This document shows positions 49,420 through 57,782 of a DNA stretch of 64,000 nt, piece after piece (position 1 is the first letter of the stretch; each line of letters begins with the position of its first letter). The notes below the pieces were generated by a model. That model saw nothing but the letters and a program-made list of their open reading frames with translations, had not been told where the DNA came from and made no database searches. Source of the DNA: Limnohabitans kasalickyi (lineage in GTDB: Bacteria; Pseudomonadota; Gammaproteobacteria; Burkholderiales; Burkholderiaceae_C). The translations under genes and the position numbers were made by a program. The DNA lies in assembly GCA_965234325.1 (NCBI GenBank), contig OZ248407.1:124001-188000 (forward strand), written 5' to 3'.

Positions 49420-50294
49420 GCCCCAACCGCATCCCGCCTATTCAGTGCTTGCTCACGTTTGAGGCTTTGGCACGGCTTCGTTCGGTCACGCAGGCGGCTG
49501 AGGAGCTGTGCGTCACCCCAAGTGCCGTGAGCCACCGTGTGAAGCAGTTGGAACAATTGCTGGGTGTAAAGCTGTTTGGCCGCGCCGATTTTTCACTGAC
49601 CACCGAAGGCAGCGAGTACTTGGCGCATGTGCGCGAAGGCTTGTCTATTCTTGAGCGATTCCCCGGCAAAGACGGCAACAGCAACAACAGCAAACGCAAA
49701 CTGCGTTTGGCCGTGACGCCCACTTTCGCCCGTTCCATCTTGATGCCACGCTTGCGCCAATTTGCCGAGGCTTACCCCGAGATTGACATCACGCTGCAAG
49801 TGAGCATCCCGCTTCTAGACGTGGTGGCTGAAGACGCCGACCTGACCATCCGCTTTGGCACGGGCCGATACGCCGATGTGGAGCATGTGTGCCTGATGAA
49901 AGACGACGTGACGCCCATGGCCTCACCCGCCTACATCCGCGAGCATGGGCCGTTTGAAACGCCTGAAGACTTGGCCGATGCCACCCTGTTGCGCAGTCCG
50001 TTGGAACCATGGCGCACTTGGTTTGCCGCACACGAGCTCGATTGGCCTGAGCCGATTGATGGCAGCAGCTTCAACGACATCGGTTTGATGTGCGATGCCG
50101 CGGCGCAAGGCTTGGGCATAGGTTTGGTGCGTTTGAAGCTTGGCACCCCGTGGCTTGAAAACGGCACACTGGTGCGAATCTTTCCGCGTCAAGTGCCCAG
50201 CCCGCACGGGCATTACCTGTGTTGGCGCACGGGTGCCTTGGACCGTTGGGAATGCGCAGCGTTTGCAGAATGGCTGCAAAAGGCTGTGCCCTGA
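49416..50294 (+). CDS. LysR family regulator (GcvA-like)
   Basis: 292 residues. The N-terminal HTH (FEALARLRSVTQAAEELCVTPSAVSHRVKQLEQLLGVKLFGR) and the effector domain with DLTIRFGTGRYADVEHVCLMKDDVTPMASPAYI resemble GcvA-type regulators of glycine cleavage and one-carbon genes, a sensible partner for the coupled purU. The ATGA overlap with purU means they are translated together. The target genes are unknown. Confidence 0.88.
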   Translation: MSPNRIPPIQCLLTFEALARLRSVTQAAEELCVTPSAVSHRVKQLEQLLGVKLFGRADFSLTTEGSEYLAHVREGLSILERFPGKDGNSNNSKRKLRLAVTPTFARSILMPRLRQFAEAYPEIDITLQVSIPLLDVVAEDADLTIRFGTGRYADVEHVCLMKDDVTPMASPAYIREHGPFETPEDLADATLLRSPLEPWRTWFAAHELDWPEPIDGSSFNDIGLMCDAAAQGLGIGLVRLKLGTPWLENGTLVRIFPRQVPSPHGHYLCWRTGALDRWECAAFAEWLQKAVP

Positions 50295-50368
50295 AAGCAA
50301 AACCTTTTCAATCGACGGTGTAACTTTCTTCACGCGCCGCGTCCACGTTTTGCCTTAAAGTGAGCCAC

Positions 50369-51871
50369 ATGAACGCCCCACTCACGATCGACCAGCAAAA
50401 CACCTTAGCCCGCGCCGAGCGCCAAGCTCAAGTGGTGCAAGCCCTGCTGCAAGTGCTGCCCCAGCACGCCCTGCTCTACACCCTTGAAGATACCGTGCCT
50501 TACGAGTGCGATGGCCTCACCGCCTACCGCGCTCGACCCATGTGCGTAGCCTTGCCAGAGACGGTGGATCAAGTGCAAGCTGTGCTCAAAGCCTGTTACG
50601 CGCTCGATGTGCCCGTGGTGGCGCGCGGTGCTGGCACGGGCCTCTCGGGTGGTGCCATGCCGCACACCCTAGGTGTGACGCTGTCGCTGGCCAAGTTCAA
50701 CCAAATCCTCAACATCGACCCCTTCGCCCGAACTGCCGTGGTGCAGTGCGGTGTGCGTAACCTCGCCATCAGCGAAGCGGTGTCTAAGTTTGGGTTGTAT
50801 TACGCACCCGACCCGTCCAGCCAAATTGCTTGCACCATCGGCGGCAACGTGGCCGAGAACTCGGGCGGCGTGCATTGTTTGAAATACGGCCTCACTGTGC
50901 ACAACGTGCTCAAGGTCAAAGGCTTCACCGTGGAAGGCGACCCCGTTGAGTTTGGTGGCGACGCCCTCGACGCACCGGGCCTCGACTTGTTGCCCGTTGT
51001 CGTGGGCAGCGAAGGCATGTTGGCGGTGACCACAGAAGTCACCGTCAAGCTCGTGCCCAAACCACAGTTAGCGCGTTGCATCATGGCCAGCTTTGACGAT
51101 GTGCGTAAAGCAGGCGACGCCGTGGCCGCGGTGATTGCCGCAGGCATCATCCCCGCCGGCCTCGAGATGATGGACGGCCCCATGACCGCCGCCGTGGAAG
51201 ACTTTGTCCACGCCGACTACGACCTCAGCGCCGCCGCGATTTTGCTGTGCGAGAGCGACGGCACACCCGAAGAAGTGGAAGAAGAAATTGGCCGCATGAG
51301 CGACGTACTGCGCGGCTGCGGCGCCACCGCCATTGCCGTAAGCCGCGACGAAGCACAACGCATGAAGTTTTGGAGCGGTCGCAAAAACGCGTTCCCAGCC
51401 TCGGGCCGCATCAGCCCCGACTACATGTGCATGGACAGCACCATTCCGCGCAAGCGTTTGGCTGACATTTTGGAAGCCATCAGCGAGATGGAAAAGAAAT
51501 ACCAGCTGCGCTGCTTGAACGTGTTCCATGCAGGCGATGGCAACTTGCACCCGCTGATTCTGTTTGATGCCAACGACCCCGACCAAATGCACCGTTGCGA
51601 ACAGTTTGGCGCCGACATTTTGGAAACCAGCGTGGCCATGGGTGGCACGGTCACGGGTGAGCACGGCGTGGGCATCGAGAAGGTGAACAGCATGTGTGTG
51701 CAGTTCAGCGCCGAAGAAAATGAACAGATGTTTGGCGTGAAGCGCGCCTTTGACAGCAAGGGTTTACTCAACCCCGGCAAGGTCATCCCCACCCTGCACC
51801 GCTGCGCCGAATACGGCAAGATGTTGGTGCGTGCGGGGCAGATTAAGCATCCGGATTTGCCGCGCTTCTAA
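50369..51871 (+). CDS. FAD-binding oxidase, glycolate/lactate oxidase GlcD type
   Basis: About 500 residues. The FAD domain (VVARGAGTGLSGGAMPHTLGVTLSLAKFNQIL, then DPSSQIACTIGGNVAENSGGVHCLKYG) and the C-terminal FAD-oxidase domain (NVFHAGDGNLHPLILFD, TGEHGVGIEK) match GlcD. It oxidises a 2-hydroxyacid such as glycolate or D-lactate; GlcE and GlcF partners are not next to it. The ATG used (MNAPLTIDQQN) is preferred over a GTG three codons earlier. The gene overlaps the convergent acetyltransferase by 29 bases. Confidence 0.88.
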   Translation: MNAPLTIDQQNTLARAERQAQVVQALLQVLPQHALLYTLEDTVPYECDGLTAYRARPMCVALPETVDQVQAVLKACYALDVPVVARGAGTGLSGGAMPHTLGVTLSLAKFNQILNIDPFARTAVVQCGVRNLAISEAVSKFGLYYAPDPSSQIACTIGGNVAENSGGVHCLKYGLTVHNVLKVKGFTVEGDPVEFGGDALDAPGLDLLPVVVGSEGMLAVTTEVTVKLVPKPQLARCIMASFDDVRKAGDAVAAVIAAGIIPAGLEMMDGPMTAAVEDFVHADYDLSAAAILLCESDGTPEEVEEEIGRMSDVLRGCGATAIAVSRDEAQRMKFWSGRKNAFPASGRISPDYMCMDSTIPRKRLADILEAISEMEKKYQLRCLNVFHAGDGNLHPLILFDANDPDQMHRCEQFGADILETSVAMGGTVTGEHGVGIEKVNSMCVQFSAEENEQMFGVKRAFDSKGLLNPGKVIPTLHRCAEYGKMLVRAGQIKHPDLPRF

Positions 51872-52454
51872 CTTTGTCCAACTTGGCCTGCAAGTTGTTT
51901 TTAACGGCAGGCCATTCACTCGCGATGATGGAGTAAACCACCGTGTCGCGAATCGAGCCGTCTTTCAAGATTTGATGGCTTCTTAAGATGCCGTCTTGCT
52001 TAGCGCCAAGACGCTCAATCGCTCGGCGCGATGCTTCGTTAAAAAAGTGCGTGCGGAACTCCACCGCATTCGCCTGTTGCACTTCAAACCAATATTGCAT
52101 CAACAGATATTTGGCTTCCGTGTTGATCGCCGTGCCTTGCGCGGATTTGGCATACCAGGTGTAACCAATCAACCCTCGCTTGTGCGCTGGTTCTACGTTG
52201 TAAAAGCGGGTTGTACCGACAACTTTTTGCGTTTGGAGGTCTCTGACTACAAAAGCCATATTGCCATTGGTCGAGGCCTTTATAGCCGCATTGACATAGC
52301 TCGTCATCTCTTTGGGCGATGGCACATTGGCATACCAAAGATGCCAAAGCTCGCCGTCAGTCACGGCGTCTTTGAGCCCATCGACATGTGAATGCGTCAA
52401 AGGCTCAAGGACGACACAACGGCCTCTCAACGGAACACTGAGCGTCTCAGTCAT
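51843..52454 (-). CDS. GNAT acetyltransferase, RimJ/RimL-like
   Basis: 203 residues. TLSVPLRGRCVVLEPLTHSHVDGL and KVVGTTRFYNVEPAHKRGLIGYTWYAKSAQGTAINTEAKYLLMQYWFE, then VEFRTHFFNEASRRAIERLGAKQDGILRSHQ, follow the RimJ/RimL-type N-acetyltransferase plan. The acceptor is unknown. Its 3' end overlaps the convergent glcD-type gene by 29 bases. Confidence 0.85.
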   Translation of the reverse strand: MTETLSVPLRGRCVVLEPLTHSHVDGLKDAVTDGELWHLWYANVPSPKEMTSYVNAAIKASTNGNMAFVVRDLQTQKVVGTTRFYNVEPAHKRGLIGYTWYAKSAQGTAINTEAKYLLMQYWFEVQQANAVEFRTHFFNEASRRAIERLGAKQDGILRSHQILKDGSIRDTVVYSIIASEWPAVKNNLQAKLDKVRSAANPDA

Positions 52455-52477
52455 CTGTGATTTGAAATTTGCGAGCT

Positions 52478-52777
52478 TTAAGCCGCCAGCAAAGTGCAGC
52501 GTTGAATCTTTGCCAATGCTTCGCCCATCGACTCACGTGCAATTGCCATGTCGTAGTTTGTCTGGCCACGCAGCCACCAGCCATCACTCAAACCAAAGTA
52601 ACGGCACAAACGCAGATCGGTATCAGCAGTGATGGATCGTTTGCCCGCCACGATTTCGCCAATACGTTGTGCAGGCACACCAATTTCCTTGGCGAGTCGG
52701 TATTTGCTCAAGCCCAAAGGCTTAAGGAATTCTTCTTCCAGCATTTCACCGGGGGTAACGGGTGCAATTTTTCTCAT
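52478..52777 (-). CDS. higA: Antitoxin HigA
   Basis: 99 residues. MRKIAPVTPGEMLEEEFLKPLGLSKYRLAKEIGVPAQRIGEIVAGKRSITADTDLRLCRYFGLSDGWWLRGQTNYD is the HigA/VapI-type XRE antitoxin. It neutralises HigB and represses the operon. It follows higB by 11 bases, in the toxin-first order typical of higBA. Confidence 0.93.
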   Translation of the reverse strand: MRKIAPVTPGEMLEEEFLKPLGLSKYRLAKEIGVPAQRIGEIVAGKRSITADTDLRLCRYFGLSDGWWLRGQTNYDMAIARESMGEALAKIQRCTLLAA

Positions 52778-52788
52778 GTCATTTCACC

Positions 52789-53070
52789 TCAGTGGTAGTC
52801 CACGATTTCCACATCAAATGCGCCTTCCGCGCCCCATTTGAAACAGACGCGCCATTGGTCGCTGATTCGAATGCTGTACTGGCCTTTTCGATTGCCCTTG
52901 AGGGCTTCGAGTCTGTTTCCAGGCGGCGCTCGCAAGTCATCCAACACGCTTGACCAATCCAGCTGCTCTAACTTGCGCAAAGCCGGCCGCTCGATGTTGA
53001 CCCAACGCGCCACGCGTTTGCCATCAAACAGCTTTTGTGTATCTAAGCATTTGAAAGACTTAATCGCCAT
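52789..53070 (-). CDS. higB: Toxin HigB (RelE/ParE superfamily mRNA interferase)
   Basis: 93 residues from the ATG giving MAIKSFKCLDTQKLF. The conserved PPGNRLEALKGNRKGQYSIRISDQWRVCFKW and the ending DVEIVDYH fit HigB, a ribosome-dependent endoribonuclease. The upstream frame begins with TTG and is ignored. The pair appears intact and is the only toxin-antitoxin module in the window. Confidence 0.93.
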   Translation of the reverse strand: MAIKSFKCLDTQKLFDGKRVARWVNIERPALRKLEQLDWSSVLDDLRAPPGNRLEALKGNRKGQYSIRISDQWRVCFKWGAEGAFDVEIVDYH

Positions 53071-53118
53071 GCACAAATAGTAACGTCACGCATGATTAAT
53101 GTCAAATAGCTACGCAAA

Positions 53119-53841
53119 TCAAGCAACGTAAGTCCGCCCACCAAAAATCGCCGTTCCCACCCGCACCATCGTGCTGCCCGCCTGCACGGCGGCTTCTAGG
53201 TCGCCCGTCATGCCCATCGACAGGGTGTCGAACTGGGGCAGGCTCAATACGGCTTTCACGTCGTCAAACAAGGCGCGTGCTTTGGCGTGCACGGCCACCT
53301 GCGCGTCAAAGCCTTCCACGGGGTCGGGGATGGTCATGAGGCCGCGCAATACCAAGCGGGGCAGCTTGGCCACTTCGGTGACCAGCGCCAGCACGTCGGC
53401 GGGCGCGATGCCTGATTTGGTTTCACCGCCGTCGATGTTGACTTGCAAACACACGTTGAGTGGCGCTAGGTGCGCGGGGCGTTGGTCATTCAAACGCTGT
53501 GCGATTTTGAGGCGGTCCACCGTGTGTGCCCAATCGAAGTGCTCAGCCACGAGTTTGGTTTTGTTGCTTTGAATGGGACCGATGCAATGCCACACCAACG
53601 CGGGGGCTACACCTTGCAAAGCGGTGATTTTGTCTACCCCTTCTTGGATGTAGTTCTCTCCAAAATCGCGCTGACCACACGCCGCCACTTGACGTACATC
53701 GTCGGCGCTGAAGGTTTTGGAGACGGCCAGCAGTTGCACGGCATCGACGTTGCGACCACTGGCCACGCAGGCCGCCGCGAGGCGCGCCTGCACGGCGCTG
53801 AGCTTGTCGCGCAACTGTGTATCTGTATCTGTGTTTTTCAT
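53119..53841 (-). CDS. yggS: PLP homeostasis protein YggS
   Basis: 240 residues. LLAVSKTFSADDVRQVAACGQRDFGENYIQEG carries the PLP lysine K42, followed by LVWHCIGPIQSNKT and LSMGMTGDLEAAVQAGSTMVRVGTAIFG. It buffers pyridoxal phosphate. It is divergent from pilT with 29 bases between starts, the arrangement found next to pilT in many proteobacteria. Confidence 0.94.
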   Translation of the reverse strand: MKNTDTDTQLRDKLSAVQARLAAACVASGRNVDAVQLLAVSKTFSADDVRQVAACGQRDFGENYIQEGVDKITALQGVAPALVWHCIGPIQSNKTKLVAEHFDWAHTVDRLKIAQRLNDQRPAHLAPLNVCLQVNIDGGETKSGIAPADVLALVTEVAKLPRLVLRGLMTIPDPVEGFDAQVAVHAKARALFDDVKAVLSLPQFDTLSMGMTGDLEAAVQAGSTMVRVGTAIFGGRTYVA

Positions 53842-53870
53842 CTTGGGTCAACTTTAACAAGGAGCCCTGC

Positions 53871-54971
53871 ATGCCGCCCACACTCTCACACCTGAACATG
53901 TTGCTGCGCCTCGCCGTGGCGCAACACGCGTCTGACTTGCATCTGTCTGCGGGCTTGCCGCCCATGGCTCGGGCGATGGGCGCTTTGGTACCACTGGGCA
54001 GCGGTGCAACGCTAGCCGACGAAACCACCTCATTGCAGCCGCACACCTCCCCATCGTCACAGACAAGTACAGCGTCACTCACACACGAGGGCTTGCTCGC
54101 TATGCTGACCCCGCTGATGGACGCGCCCGCTCAAGTCCGCTTTACCCAAGGTCACGAGGTGGACTTTGCGTTTGCTGTCGAGGGCTTAGGCCGCTTCAGA
54201 GCCAATGCGTTCATGCAACAACACGGCTGCGGCGCAGTGCTGCGGCACATCCCCCAGCACACACCCACGCTGGACGCTTTGCAAACGCCACAGGTTCTGC
54301 CTGAGTTGCTGAAGCAAGTCGGCTTGTTGCTGGTCACTGGCCCCACGGGTTCGGGCAAGTCGACCACCTTGGCCGCGATGGTGCAGCACCTGAACACCAC
54401 CACGCAGCAACACATCGTGACGCTGGAAGACCCGATTGAGTTTGTGCACACCTCAGCGCAATGCGTCATCACCCAACGCGAAATCGGCACGCACAGCCAC
54501 AGCTTTGCGCACGCGTTACGTGCCGCTTTGCGCGAAGACCCCGATGTGATTTTGGTGGGCGAGCTGCGTGACCTCGACACCATCCGCTTGGCACTCACCG
54601 CGGCAGAAACGGGTCACTTGGTGCTGGCCAGTTTGCACACCCGCAGCGCGGCAGCGAGTGTGGACCGCATCGTCGATGTGTTTGACGCGCATGAAAAAGC
54701 GTTGATGCGCACGCAACTCAGTGAGGCCTTGGTGGGTGTGATCACGCAAACCTTGTGTCCCGCAGCGCCACAACACATAGGGAGCGCGCCATCGACACGA
54801 TGTGCCGTGTTTGAAACTTTGGTGGCCACCACGGCCGTTCGCAACCTGATTCGCGAAGGCAAAACTGCGCAGATGCAAAGCGCGCAGCAAACGGGCGCAG
54901 CGCACGGCATGCAAACTATGGCGCAAGCGCTTCAAGAGGCGCGTGCCAAGGGGCGTATCGCAGTATCTTAG
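53871..54971 (+). CDS. pilT: Type IV pilus retraction ATPase PilT
   Basis: 366 residues from MPPTLSHLNMLLRLAVAQHASDLHLSAG, chosen because GGAG precedes that ATG. Walker A VTGPTGSGKST (K163), the Asp/His boxes after it (LREDPDVILVGELRD) and the C-terminal VRNLIREGKTAQMQSAQQTG agree with PilT. Compared with the family there is a low-complexity Ser/Thr/Gln insertion at about 45-71 between the N-terminal strands. It powers retraction for twitching motility. Confidence 0.92.
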   Translation: MPPTLSHLNMLLRLAVAQHASDLHLSAGLPPMARAMGALVPLGSGATLADETTSLQPHTSPSSQTSTASLTHEGLLAMLTPLMDAPAQVRFTQGHEVDFAFAVEGLGRFRANAFMQQHGCGAVLRHIPQHTPTLDALQTPQVLPELLKQVGLLLVTGPTGSGKSTTLAAMVQHLNTTTQQHIVTLEDPIEFVHTSAQCVITQREIGTHSHSFAHALRAALREDPDVILVGELRDLDTIRLALTAAETGHLVLASLHTRSAAASVDRIVDVFDAHEKALMRTQLSEALVGVITQTLCPAAPQHIGSAPSTRCAVFETLVATTAVRNLIREGKTAQMQSAQQTGAAHGMQTMAQALQEARAKGRIAVS

Positions 54972-55058
54972 GTCGGCGATGACCGAGGTGACAGCACAGA
55001 GTCCTCACAGCCCCTATGATTCAGCGCACTTTCAACCCAAGTTTTTAACGAAATAACC

Positions 55059-55973
55059 ATGTCCAGTATCAACGCCAAAACCTACGAATCTGCCACCTCC
55101 ACCCCAGTCGCCTTCATTGGCATGGGCGTGATGGGCTACCCCATGGCGGGCCACTTGGCCAGCGCCGGCCATGCCGTGACTGTTTACAACCGCTCGCCCG
55201 CCAAGGCTGAGGCTTGGGTGGCCGAGTTTGCCAACAGCTCATCGCCAAAAAGCGCTTTGACACCTCGCGAAGCCGCGAAAGGCGCGCGCATCGTGTTTTG
55301 CTGCGTCGGCAATGACAACGACTTGCGCTCGGTCATCTTCGGTGCCGACGGTGCCTTGGCAGGTATGGAGCCCGGCACGATCTTGGTGGACCACACCACG
55401 GCATCAGCCGATGTGGCACGCGAGATCTATGCAGCGGCCAAAAACCTCGGCATTCACTTCATCGACGCGCCCGTCTCTGGCGGCCAAGGTGGCGCGCAAA
55501 ACGGCCTGTTGACCGTCATGTGCGGCGGCGATGCGACTGTGTTTGAGCAGGTCAAACCCATGGCCATGGCGTTCTCACGCGCCTTCACGTTGATGGGCGA
55601 GCCTGGTGCTGGCCAGCTCACCAAAATGGTGAACCAAATTTGTATCGCGGGCTTGGTGCAAGGCTTGAGCGAGGCAATCGCCTTCGGCTCCAAAGCGGGT
55701 CTCGACATGAATTTGGTGCTCGACGTGATTGGCAAAGGTGCTGCGCAAAGCTGGCAACTCGACAACCGCGGCAAAACCATGGTGGCCGACAAATTCGATT
55801 TCGGTTTTGCCGTCGATTGGATGCGTAAAGATTTAGGTCTGGTGTTTGACGAAGCCCAGCGCAACGGCGCCGTGTTACCCGTCACCAAAATGGTCGATCA
55901 GTTCTACGGCGAAGTCCAGCAAATGGGCGGCAACCGTTGGGACACTTCCAGCCTGATCAAGCGCTTGAAATAA
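55059..55973 (+). CDS. 3-hydroxyisobutyrate dehydrogenase-type NAD(P)-dependent oxidoreductase
   Basis: 304 residues. The Rossmann start VAFIGMGVMGYPMAGHLASAGH, the substrate motif DAPVSGGQGGAQNGLLTVMCGG and the catalytic lysine in GQLTKMVNQICIAG match beta-hydroxyacid dehydrogenases, which oxidise 3-hydroxyisobutyrate, tartronate semialdehyde or related acids. Which acid is not predictable. A terminator follows 17 bases after the stop. Confidence 0.9.
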   Translation: MSSINAKTYESATSTPVAFIGMGVMGYPMAGHLASAGHAVTVYNRSPAKAEAWVAEFANSSSPKSALTPREAAKGARIVFCCVGNDNDLRSVIFGADGALAGMEPGTILVDHTTASADVAREIYAAAKNLGIHFIDAPVSGGQGGAQNGLLTVMCGGDATVFEQVKPMAMAFSRAFTLMGEPGAGQLTKMVNQICIAGLVQGLSEAIAFGSKAGLDMNLVLDVIGKGAAQSWQLDNRGKTMVADKFDFGFAVDWMRKDLGLVFDEAQRNGAVLPVTKMVDQFYGEVQQMGGNRWDTSSLIKRLK

Positions 55974-55990
55974 ACCAGTAGATCAAACAA

Positions 55991-56028
55991 AAGCCGCGCA
56001 GTTCTATTCGAACTGCGCGGCTTTTTTA
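55991..56028. terminator. Bidirectional Rho-independent terminator
   Basis: A 14-bp stem (AAGCCGCGCAGTTC with GAACTGCGCGGCTT) with a five-base loop, followed by T-tracts in both directions. It serves the dehydrogenase gene and the convergent dolP operon. Confidence 0.92.
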
Positions 56029-56064
56029 TGCCCATTGATCCGGGCGCATCAAGTTTGAAGCCGA

Positions 56065-56760
56065 TTATTTGATGGGCGTAACCACAGCGCCACCGCTGAC
56101 GGGCGGAGCCAGCGAAACAGGCTTGCTGGGTGTTTGTTCCAGCGAGGTACTGCGTCTGGGTTGCATGGCACGCAGCTCATCTTCAGTGATGTATTCGAAC
56201 ACCTTCACCACGCGCTTGACGCCACTCACGCCACGGACCACATCAGTGGCACGATTGGCTTCGCGTTGCGTCACGCGGCCCATCAGATACACCGTGCCGC
56301 GCTCGGCCACCACCTTGTACACGGTGGCGAACACGTCTTCGCTGTCGACCATGGCGGCTTTGACCTTGGCCACTAACAACACGTCGTTTGAACGGTCGGC
56401 AAAGCTGGAGGCGGGCCCCACAGCCAATTCGTTGGCGACCAAGCGGACGTTTTCAACGCGACCGATCAGTTGCTCCACTTGTTGACGCACACGGTCGCTG
56501 GACACCTCACCTGTGATCAACACTTGGCGGTTGTAGCTGGTGAAGTTGACGTGTTCTTTGTTGCCAAAGTTCTCATTGCGGGCTGAAGCGCTGCGTTGCT
56601 CAATGCCCTCGTCTTCGAGTTGAATGCCGGTGGTGCGGCGGTCACTGGCGACCATCGCGCCGCCCATCATGCCGCCCAACATCACGGGGGCGCAGGCGGA
56701 CAGGCCCAAGGAGAGGGCAAGAACGGTGAGTAGTTTTTGGCTTGTGTTTTTCATAGTCAT
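56065..56760 (-). CDS. dolP: BON-domain outer-membrane lipoprotein DolP
   Basis: 231 residues. The lipobox LSACAP gives a lipidated cysteine; GGMMGGAMVASDRRTTGIQLEDEGIEQR follows, then two BON domains (about 70-130 and 150-205), as in YraP/DolP, which maintains outer-membrane integrity and supports BAM. The C-terminus is Pro/Thr-rich. Its ATG overlaps the SIS gene's stop (ATGA). The order yraN-diaA-dolP is the conserved proteobacterial arrangement. Confidence 0.92.
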   Translation of the reverse strand: MTMKNTSQKLLTVLALSLGLSACAPVMLGGMMGGAMVASDRRTTGIQLEDEGIEQRSASARNENFGNKEHVNFTSYNRQVLITGEVSSDRVRQQVEQLIGRVENVRLVANELAVGPASSFADRSNDVLLVAKVKAAMVDSEDVFATVYKVVAERGTVYLMGRVTQREANRATDVVRGVSGVKRVVKVFEYITEDELRAMQPRRSTSLEQTPSKPVSLAPPVSGGAVVTPIK

Positions 56761-57356
56761 TCGTTTCCTTCTTGATCACCAAGCAACTGCGTGTCCACGC
56801 CATCACAAATGCAATGGATGGTTAGCAAATGCACTTCTTGAATTCGCGCTGTACGGTCGTGCGGCACGCAAATGTGTACGTCGGTTTCGCGCAGGGCTTG
56901 GCCCATCTTGCCGCCACCTTTGCCGGTCAGGGCGACCACCGTCATGTCTCGCTCGTGGGCGGCTTGAATGGCGGCCAAGACATTGGGTGAGCTGCCGCTG
57001 GTGGTGATGGCCAAGAGCACATCGCCCGACTGACCCAATGCCCGCACTTGCTTGGCAAAAATTTGTTCAAAGTTGTAGTCGTTGGCGATGGCCGTGATGA
57101 TGGAACTGTCCGTGGTGAGCGCAATCGCGCCCAACTCGGGACGCTCGCGCTCAAAGCGGCCAACAAACTCAGCCGCAAAGTGCTGCGCATCTGCGGCTGA
57201 TCCACCATTACCGCAAGCCAGCACCTTGCCACCACTGGTGACACTGGCCAGCACCGCAGACACAGCAGATGCAATAGGTTTAGACAAGACTTGTGCGGCT
57301 TGGTATTTCAAGTCGGCGCTGTCGATGAAGTGTTGCTCAATGCGTTGCTCTAACAT
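56757..57356 (-). CDS. diaA: SIS-domain protein DiaA/GmhA
   Basis: 199 residues from MLEQRIEQHFIDSADLKYQAAQ; the upstream in-frame ATG would overlap yraN and is rejected. GNGGSAADAQHFAAEFVGRFE, TTSGSSPNVLAAI and QEVHLLTIHCICDGVD are the sedoheptulose-7-phosphate isomerase/DiaA pattern. The Glu and His used by GmhA are present (in AAEFVGRF and EVHLLTIH), so isomerase activity is possible; the operon position is that of diaA, the DnaA-binding initiation factor. Confidence 0.88.
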   Translation of the reverse strand: MLEQRIEQHFIDSADLKYQAAQVLSKPIASAVSAVLASVTSGGKVLACGNGGSAADAQHFAAEFVGRFERERPELGAIALTTDSSIITAIANDYNFEQIFAKQVRALGQSGDVLLAITTSGSSPNVLAAIQAAHERDMTVVALTGKGGGKMGQALRETDVHICVPHDRTARIQEVHLLTIHCICDGVDTQLLGDQEGNE

Positions 57357-57381
57357 GGCGGAATGATACCTTTTGTGCCCA

Positions 57382-57771
57382 TCATGCCGCGTCAAACGCT
57401 GCGGGGTACCAATGCAGGCCATCCGCCTCAAACGCCACCACATCAAAGCGACATGGTGGTTCTTGATGCAAGCGCATCAAATAGTGCCGAGCCGCAAACA
57501 CAATGCGGCGTTGCTTTGCCGACGTGATGCTGGCCAATGCTCCGCCATGGGTGCGACTCCCGCGTTGTCGGACCTCGACAAAGACCAAGGTGCCATCGCG
57601 GTCACGAAGAATTAAATCTATTTCGCCGCCGCCGCGCCCGGGCGTTCGATAATTGCGTTGCACCAGCTTCAAGCCCTTCGCTTGCAGGTGATGCAAGGCG
57701 CGGTCTTCAGCCGCATCCCCTTTTTGCTTGGTGGTCGCATCCTTGGTGTTGTCGACCTTGAGCTTGTCCAT
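57382..57771 (-). CDS. yraN: UPF0102 endonuclease-fold protein YraN
   Basis: 129 residues, MDKLKVDNTKDATTKQKGDAAEDRALHHL, with the conserved YRTPGRGGGEIDLILRDRDGTLVFVEVRQR, a restriction-endonuclease-like fold of unknown role. The ATG chosen has GGGAG just upstream. Only 11 bases separate its start codon from the divergent rsmI start codon, so each promoter must lie inside the other gene. Confidence 0.9.
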   Translation of the reverse strand: MDKLKVDNTKDATTKQKGDAAEDRALHHLQAKGLKLVQRNYRTPGRGGGEIDLILRDRDGTLVFVEVRQRGSRTHGGALASITSAKQRRIVFAARHYLMRLHQEPPCRFDVVAFEADGLHWYPAAFDAA

Positions 57772-57782
57772 AGATCTCCCTG

